DNA of 57,002 nucleotides from an uncultured Erysipelotrichaceae bacterium (GTDB lineage Bacteria > Bacillota_I > Bacilli_A > RFN20 > CAG-826): contig CADCFC010000009.1 in the NCBI GenBank assembly GCA_902800645.1, forward strand, positions 1-57,002, written 5' to 3'. Below the pieces are notes generated by a model. That model did no database searches and had not been told where the DNA came from. It worked only from the letters and a program-made list of their open reading frames with translations. Numbering within the stretch: position 1 is the first letter of the stretch; each line of letters begins with the position of its first letter. The translations under genes were made by a program, and so were the position numbers. Below, piece after piece: positions 52,059-57,002 of this stretch.

Positions 52059-53258
52059 ATGAAAAAGAGAAAATTATTTACTATCCTTGCTCTAACGGTT
52101 CTATCAATAAGCGGAATCTCTCTTTCTTTAAGTAGAAAGAATGAAGTGGTAGAGACTAAAGGATATTCATCTATTAAAGCCACTGATGTGACTACAATCA
52201 ATTTAAAAAATAGAACACTTAGCGAAGTTAAAAATTATTACAAGAATTTAAATGGACTTTCCGCTAGTGATCTTAAAGGAACAAACCTTTTAAAGAACTT
52301 AAAGCCAATCCTTAAGGATGGACAATTATATTTTAATTATGATTCCAATTCATTATGGGATTTATATGAAATCACTGATAGAGACTGGGTGAAATCCCCT
52401 GCTAGTGCTATTAATGGTTCTGGATATGGAAGCTATGATTCTGATACAGAGACTATTACTGGTTACGTATATGGAAAAAGCAATTCTAACCCAGGATCTA
52501 ACCCATATGTTCACGCTTTATATGTTAACCGTGATGTTGATAACCAAACTAGAGCGTGGGGAAATCACAATCAAGACGGTTGGGGAATTAACCAAGAACA
52601 TATCTGGGCCAAGGCTAACGGATTTGAAACCTCAGGTGCAGGTGGAGCGCGTGGTGATCCTATGCACTTATGGGCTGGTAATGGATATGCGAACAATATC
52701 CACTCCAATAATTTCTTTGGATATGTAGATAAAACTGAAAATTACACTGACTGTGGCACTAAATATCCAAACTTAACCGGAAACTTATCTGGCACTAGTT
52801 TAACTGTGCCTTCTTCTAAAGAAGTATTTGAACCACAAGATTCAGATAAAGGTGATATCGCCAGAGCGATTTTCTATATGGCTGCTAGATATAACTACTA
52901 TAGCGGTTCTGATGGAGATGGAATTAATGGTGATAACCCTAACTTAATATTAGTGCAAGATAGTTATCATGAGACTAGCGGATATCAATCTACAACTGAA
53001 ACTCCAGGCACTATGGGTATCATTAGTGACCTTCTTGAGTGGAATCGTCTCGATCCACCTGATGAATGGGAAATTAGAAGAAATAATATTTTATTTAATA
53101 GCTACACTAAAAACAGAAACCCATTTATTGATTATCCTCAATGGGCGGAATATGTTTGGGGAAATAAAGATGATAAAAATGTTAACTTTGACACTGATGT
53201 GCTCAATAGTTTTGATGATGCTGGACAAGTAGTATGTTACCGGTGTTTCTTTAGATAA
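52059..53258 (+). pseudogene. Secreted endonuclease I, 5' part of a frameshifted surface protein
   Basis: ATG 52059 follows AAGGAAA; signal peptide or anchor at residues about 5-23. The nuclease matches endonuclease I (NucM/Bsn) with GINQEHIWAKANGFE, RGDPMHLW and HSNNFFGYV, plus GDIARAIFYMAARYNYY; the His-metal-type site appears intact. The frame ends at 53258 with an unnatural tail (CYRCFFR). One extra base at about 53232 explains the shift: the +1 frame reads VYVTGVSLDKESG and continues to 55158, so the intact gene would encode about 1032 residues. Extracellular DNA or RNA degradation for nutrients or biofilm is inferred from the family. A truncated nuclease may still be made. Confidence 0.8.
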
Positions 53259-55158
53259 AGAAAGCGGCACTATTGAAATTAATAAGACTGTTACATTAAA
53301 TCCAACAATTACACCAAGTAATGCGACTAATAAATCAGTTAAATGGAAATCTTCAGATAACTATGTCGCTACTGTTAATGAAGGTGTTGTTACTGGCGTT
53401 GGTGTTGGCACCGCAACCATTAGTTGTGTCACTGTTGATGGCAACTTTAAGGCTGATTATGAAGTCACTGTTACTCAAAGTAGTGGTGCTCCTAAGATTA
53501 CTGCCTCAGTAGTTATTAAAGATTATGCAGAAGCTAATAACTGGCAAAATAGAACGAAATATGAAACTTGCGTAATTGATGATGTTATTACTGCAACAGC
53601 ATCTGGTAACGCGAATACTGGAAAGTATTATACCAATGGCTATAACTGGCGATTTTATCGAAGCACAGATACTCCTGGAGAATTGACAATTACTTCGAGC
53701 GAAGGTTACATAATTCGAACAGTAACCTTAGATTATGTGGTCGAAGATAATGGTTTGTTTGAAGGTGTAACTAGTGGCGTCCCTGTAGTAGTAGATAATG
53801 ATTCTGTTTCTTTTGTTGTTGCTGATTCTCAATCTGGAACTACAGGTAAAGTCTTTATTTCATCTATTTCTGTAACTTATTCTCCATGCGAATACATCGA
53901 CCGCATTGAAGTAAATAACGAGAAAACTTTTTATGAAGTTGGTGAAGCATTTGTTGCTCCTGATGTTATTGGATACCCACCATCTGGAAATCCTAAACAA
54001 TTAACAAGCAATGTTACTTTTAGTGATGTTGATACAAGCACCCCTGGAACTCAAAGAGTTAATGTTTATTACACGATTGGTGATTGGGTTAAAACTACTA
54101 GCTACACGATTACTGTAGAAGCACCAACAGTTACTGCTGTTACTGTTTCTCCTTCTTCTTTAGCACTTGATTTAGCAGGAACTGCAACAGGCAAATTAAG
54201 CGCAACAGTTACTGGTACTCATAACCCTTCTCAGGAAGTGGAATGGTCTAGTAGTGATCAAACTGTCGCTTCTATTGATAATGAAGGCAATGTTACTGCT
54301 CATAAAACTGGTAGTGTCACTATTAGTGCTAAATCAGCTACTAATGAAACAGTAGTAGGCACTGCAACAGTTACTGTCACCGATAGTCAAGCGGCTAACC
54401 ATAAATCTTCTACTTTAGTTGCACAGAATTATGGATACGGAAACGAGGAAGACTTGACTAAAAAAACTCCAGTTTTCCCTAACAATGAAATTCAGGCTTC
54501 TTTTTCGCAAGGCACGAACCCTTACAATCCGCCAAAGTATTACACTTATGATAAGACAATTAGAGTATATGGTGGCAATAGCATGACCATTACTAGTAGC
54601 AAAGCTAATATCTACAAAGTTGTGTTTAATTTTATAGGTGATTACAACAACGAAATTGTTCCTTCTAGTGGAATGATTATCGATAATACTTGGACTGGAG
54701 ATTATATTGATTCAATAACTTTTACCATTCAAGGTACTAAAGGACAAAGAAGATTTACTTTTGTAGAAGTGTTCTATTATTCCGCTGGAGATTTCTCTAA
54801 TTATTTCTTAAATAATACTGGTTGCGACGAAAGTGGCAAAACCGCTCCTACTGGAAACTGGACCACAATTGAGAGCAAATTCAATTTGCTATATGAAGAA
54901 GAACAACAAATCTTAAAAGATGCTACTCCGGATGAACACGGTACTACTATTGAACATGCGATGAAACGATATAACCTCATCATTAAGAATTGGGGTTATA
55001 AGAACTTCATTGGAAGAACTGATTACAATTACGGATATAATCCTTTATTTACTAGTAGTAAGAATAATGGAATGGTTTTAGCTATTGTTATTATAGGTAC
55101 CATCTCCATCTCTTCCATTACTATCTATTTACTAACAAAGAAAAAGAAGGTTGATTAG
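53236..55158 (+). pseudogene. 3' part of the surface nuclease: Ig-like and lectin-like modules, membrane anchor
   Basis: Open to 55158 without a plausible own start (first TTG at 53683). In order: a Big2 domain (VKWKSSDNYVATVNEG ... VGTATISC), a lectin-like beta module, a Big3-like domain (FYEVGEAFVAPDVIG ... PGTQRVNVYYT), a second Big2 (VEWSSSDQTVASIDNEGNV), a second lectin-like module, a helical module with GCDESGKTA, W and RYNLIIKNWGYKNFIGR, one transmembrane helix and KKKKVD. It would tether the nuclease to the cell surface. Confidence 0.75.
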
Positions 55159-55169
55159 TGTGTCACTAA

Positions 55170-55198
55170 TTGACTTATTTATAGGTTTACTATACAAT
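55170..55198 (+). promoter_or_regulatory. Promoter of tmRNA
   Basis: TTGACT (55170-55175), 17-base spacer, TACAAT (55193-55198). Transcription would start about 25 bases before the mature 5' end at 55230, leaving a leader for RNase P to remove. Confidence 0.65.
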
Positions 55199-55229
55199 TT
55201 ACACGCTTAATTATATTAAGCATCTTCAT

Positions 55230-55617
55230 GGGGTCGTATTGGATTCGACGGAGATTGGCAGGGCTTTATCTGCAGCGGTTGGTAACCTTAAACCAAAACA
55301 AAAATAACTGACAACAGTTATATGAGAGCTCCTAGAGCTCAATCTCTCTGCTTAGCTTAATTAACCCGACATAGGGCCCCGACAATCGTTGGGGCAGAGC
55401 GCTCTTCAAGGTTTTAGTCTTTCACGCTTGAAGTAAGTGTCATAACAAAAGAATTGTGGCTTATAGTAGACTAGTTAATGAGTCATGAAATATCGTTAGT
55501 CTCGCGTGACGTAGTGAGTCAATATACAAAGTCACGTTAAACATAAATATTGTCTAAGCTGTAGGCGATATTGTTTGGCCATCTTCGGACGTGGTTTCGA
55601 CACCACCGGCTCCACCA
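55230..55617 (+). ncRNA. ssrA: tmRNA
   Basis: Acceptor stem GGGGTCG (55230-55236) pairs with CGGCTCC (55607-55613), followed by A and encoded CCA (55615-55617). GGATTCGACGGAGAT near the 5' end and GGTTTCGAC of the T arm are the standard tRNA-like elements. The tag frame in the internal part ends with AQSLCLA and a TAA (around 55365), so proteins would be tagged with a C-terminus of -LCLA rather than the commoner -ALAA; the resume codon is uncertain. tmRNA rescues stalled ribosomes and marks the product for proteolysis. Confidence 0.95.
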
Positions 55618-55651
55618 AATCATCAATAATTTATCATAACGTCAAAGAAGA

Positions 55652-55697
55652 CCCCCACATCGATTTTTAGATTGGTGGATACCTCTATAGATGGGGG
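55652..55697 (+). repeat. Inverted repeat downstream of tmRNA
   Basis: CCCCCACATC (55652-55661) faces GATGGGGG (55690-55697), with a two-base bulge. Inside, ATC and GAT with CCAC/GTGG allow an alternative fold. It could be a tmRNA terminator or the left-end structure of the IS element carrying tnpB; no T-run follows. Confidence 0.45.
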
Positions 55698-55758
55698 ATG
55701 AATTTGACAAAAATAGCGGAAAAATCTATAGATACTGCTATTATTATAGGCGATATTT

Positions 55759-55767
55759 TGATATAAT
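55759..55767 (+). promoter_or_regulatory. Extended -10 promoter of tnpB
   Basis: TGATATAAT at 55759-55767, with a poor -35. The expected start at about 55774 leaves a 43-base leader that contains the 20-bp palindrome. Confidence 0.5.
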
Positions 55768-55781
55768 TAATATGTAAGAAA

Positions 55782-55801
55782 GATATCAATTAATTGATAT
55801 C
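55782..55801. promoter_or_regulatory. Perfect 20-bp palindrome in the tnpB leader
   Basis: GATATCAATTAATTGATATC, complementary to itself over all 20 bases. It lies between the -10 and the tnpB start, a place suited to an operator for a dimeric repressor or a hairpin that limits tnpB translation; an IS subterminal hairpin is also possible. Confidence 0.55.
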
Positions 55802-55816
55802 TAACTTCGATATTTA

Positions 55817-56968
55817 ATGTATATGAAGCTTATAAAAAGAACCTATCGTTTTCGTCTATATCCTAGCGATTCTCAAAAAGATTTGATTGAGAAAACTTTA
55901 GGTTGTTCTAGGTGGGTCTACAATGAATTTCTTTCTATTTGCAAAAAGGAATATGAAAAAGATCATAATTATAAGATAAATAAATATGAACTTATAAAAT
56001 TACTTCCTGAGTATAAAGAGAAATATCCCTATTTAAAGGAAGTTGATTCTATTGCCTTGCAACAAAGCGTTATTCATTTATTCGAAGCTTATAGAAACTT
56101 CTTCCGACACAATAGTGACTTTCCAGTATTTAAAAAGAAAAAGAATGATTATGGTTATATTACGATGAATATCAATAACTCTATCCGCATTATAGGTAAT
56201 GAGATTCAAATTCCTAAAATCGGCAGAGTAAAATTTGTTTATCATCGTCCTCTACCAGAATCATTTGTCTACTCGATGGTAAGCGTTTCTAGAATTGGGA
56301 AATATTATTTTGTTTCTCTTCTTGGTGAAGAAGAATATCAAGAATATCAGAAACATAGTAAAGATAATCTAGATTTAGCTAATTCCATCGGATTAGATTT
56401 CTCTTTAGCAAATCTATTTGTTAGCAATTCTAAAACCAAGTCTAATATGCCTAAGTATTATGAATCGTCTTTAACTAAATTAGCAAAAGAGCAAAGAAAG
56501 CTGTCTCATATGGTAAAGGGTAGTAATAACTATAAAGAGCAACTCCTTAGAATTACTAATCTACATGAAACAATTACTAATCAAAGAAAGGACTATCTAC
56601 ATAAAACTAGTCGATATCTTGCTAATAAATATGATTATGTCTTTGTTGAGGATTTAGATTTAAAAGAGATATCTAAAAGAAAAGAAGAATTAAAACTAGG
56701 TATATTTGTTAATGATTTAGCCTTTGGCACATTCTTAAATCAGCTTAAATATAAGTTAGAATGGCTAAATAAGAAGTTAGTAAAAGTAGATAAATATTTT
56801 CCATCTAGTCAATTATGTTCTGAATGTGGATATCGGAAAACTGATTTGTTGCTTAAAACTAAATCCTGGATTTGCCCAAATTGTGGAGTTAAACATAACC
56901 GCGATCATAATGCTGCGGTTAACATCAAAAAAGAAGGAATGAGAATGATTCTTAATCCTTCTAATTAA
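55817..56968 (+). CDS. tnpB: TnpB, IS200/IS605- or IS607-type RNA-guided nuclease
   Basis: 383 aa (ATG at 55823 gives two fewer residues). RuvC catalytic residues are present: Asp in GLDFSLANL, Glu in FVEDLDL, Asp in RDHNAAVNI, with the zinc ribbon CSECG ... CPNCG between the last two. The N-terminal KRTYRFRLYPSDSQK is typical. TnpB cuts DNA guided by an omega RNA from the element's right end, which would start near the end of this gene and lies mostly outside the window. No tnpA is visible. The gene starts 200 bases after ssrA. Confidence 0.93.
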   Translation: MYMKLIKRTYRFRLYPSDSQKDLIEKTLGCSRWVYNEFLSICKKEYEKDHNYKINKYELIKLLPEYKEKYPYLKEVDSIALQQSVIHLFEAYRNFFRHNSDFPVFKKKKNDYGYITMNINNSIRIIGNEIQIPKIGRVKFVYHRPLPESFVYSMVSVSRIGKYYFVSLLGEEEYQEYQKHSKDNLDLANSIGLDFSLANLFVSNSKTKSNMPKYYESSLTKLAKEQRKLSHMVKGSNNYKEQLLRITNLHETITNQRKDYLHKTSRYLANKYDYVFVEDLDLKEISKRKEELKLGIFVNDLAFGTFLNQLKYKLEWLNKKLVKVDKYFPSSQLCSECGYRKTDLLLKTKSWICPNCGVKHNRDHNAAVNIKKEGMRMILNPSN

Positions 56969-57002
56969 ATAGTTATAAACAAGTTGTTTGTCTTGATATA
57001 AA

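Overview
The window comes from an AT-rich, low-GC Gram-positive-type bacterium using the standard bacterial code (TGA is a stop, for example at the end of hsdM, and Trp is TGG). Firmicute-type gene order (gdpP - rplI - replicative helicase - walJ-like - rlmH, 45159-50379), bifunctional adhE, many lipoprotein and C-terminally anchored surface proteins and very few biosynthetic genes suggest an uncultured, host-associated, fermentative Bacilli/Erysipelotrichia/RF39-like lineage. This placement is inference; there is no rRNA in the window.

Layout. 1-16 kb: flavodoxin end, a secreted 5'-nucleotidase-type metallophosphatase lipoprotein, several secreted proteins of unknown function, adhE, two class II Fic proteins, a membrane-anchored HTH protein, lipoproteins and a CFI-box protein whose start region carries a stop codon. 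15.8-16.4 kb: gene-free relic-like stretch containing a sequence that resembles the leader upstream of phage terminase genes. 16.4-32.2 kb: a defence island: type I restriction-modification (hsdM-hsdS-hsdR), a DUF2971 fusion protein and a HEPN protein in the same apparent operon; then, from its own extended -10 promoter, a GIY-YIG/DUF2075 helicase with a MazG-like pyrophosphohydrolase; a MrcB-N/DUF3883 nuclease on the other strand; a catalytically intact RNase III with two dsRNA-binding domains followed by a helical protein and a 66-aa membrane protein; and a frameshifted gene.

32.2-42.8 kb: iron alcohol dehydrogenase, YhhN-family protein, a minus-strand cluster (AbiEi-like protein, surface protein, beta-carbonic anhydrase, ThiS, ThiF, lipoprotein), a K+ channel cluster, and an EF-G-like GTPase whose catalytic His is replaced by Ser. 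42.87-43.15 kb: a compact, apparently undescribed locus with the architecture of a type I toxin-antitoxin module: a 23-residue hydrophobic peptide with a strong SD, a consensus promoter on the opposite strand, 13-nt complementary ends and a repeated leader element. 43.3-50.7 kb: GPH sugar transporter and the housekeeping replication/ribosome cluster. 50.7-57 kb: a membrane protein, a frameshifted endonuclease I/Ig-like surface protein, tmRNA, and a TnpB gene just downstream of tmRNA.

The two strongest leads are the RNase III-centred cluster at 28.2-30.8 kb and the candidate type I toxin locus at 42.9-43.15 kb. Two genes are split by single-base frameshifts and one has an early in-frame stop; sequencing error, phase variation and decay cannot be separated from this sequence alone.
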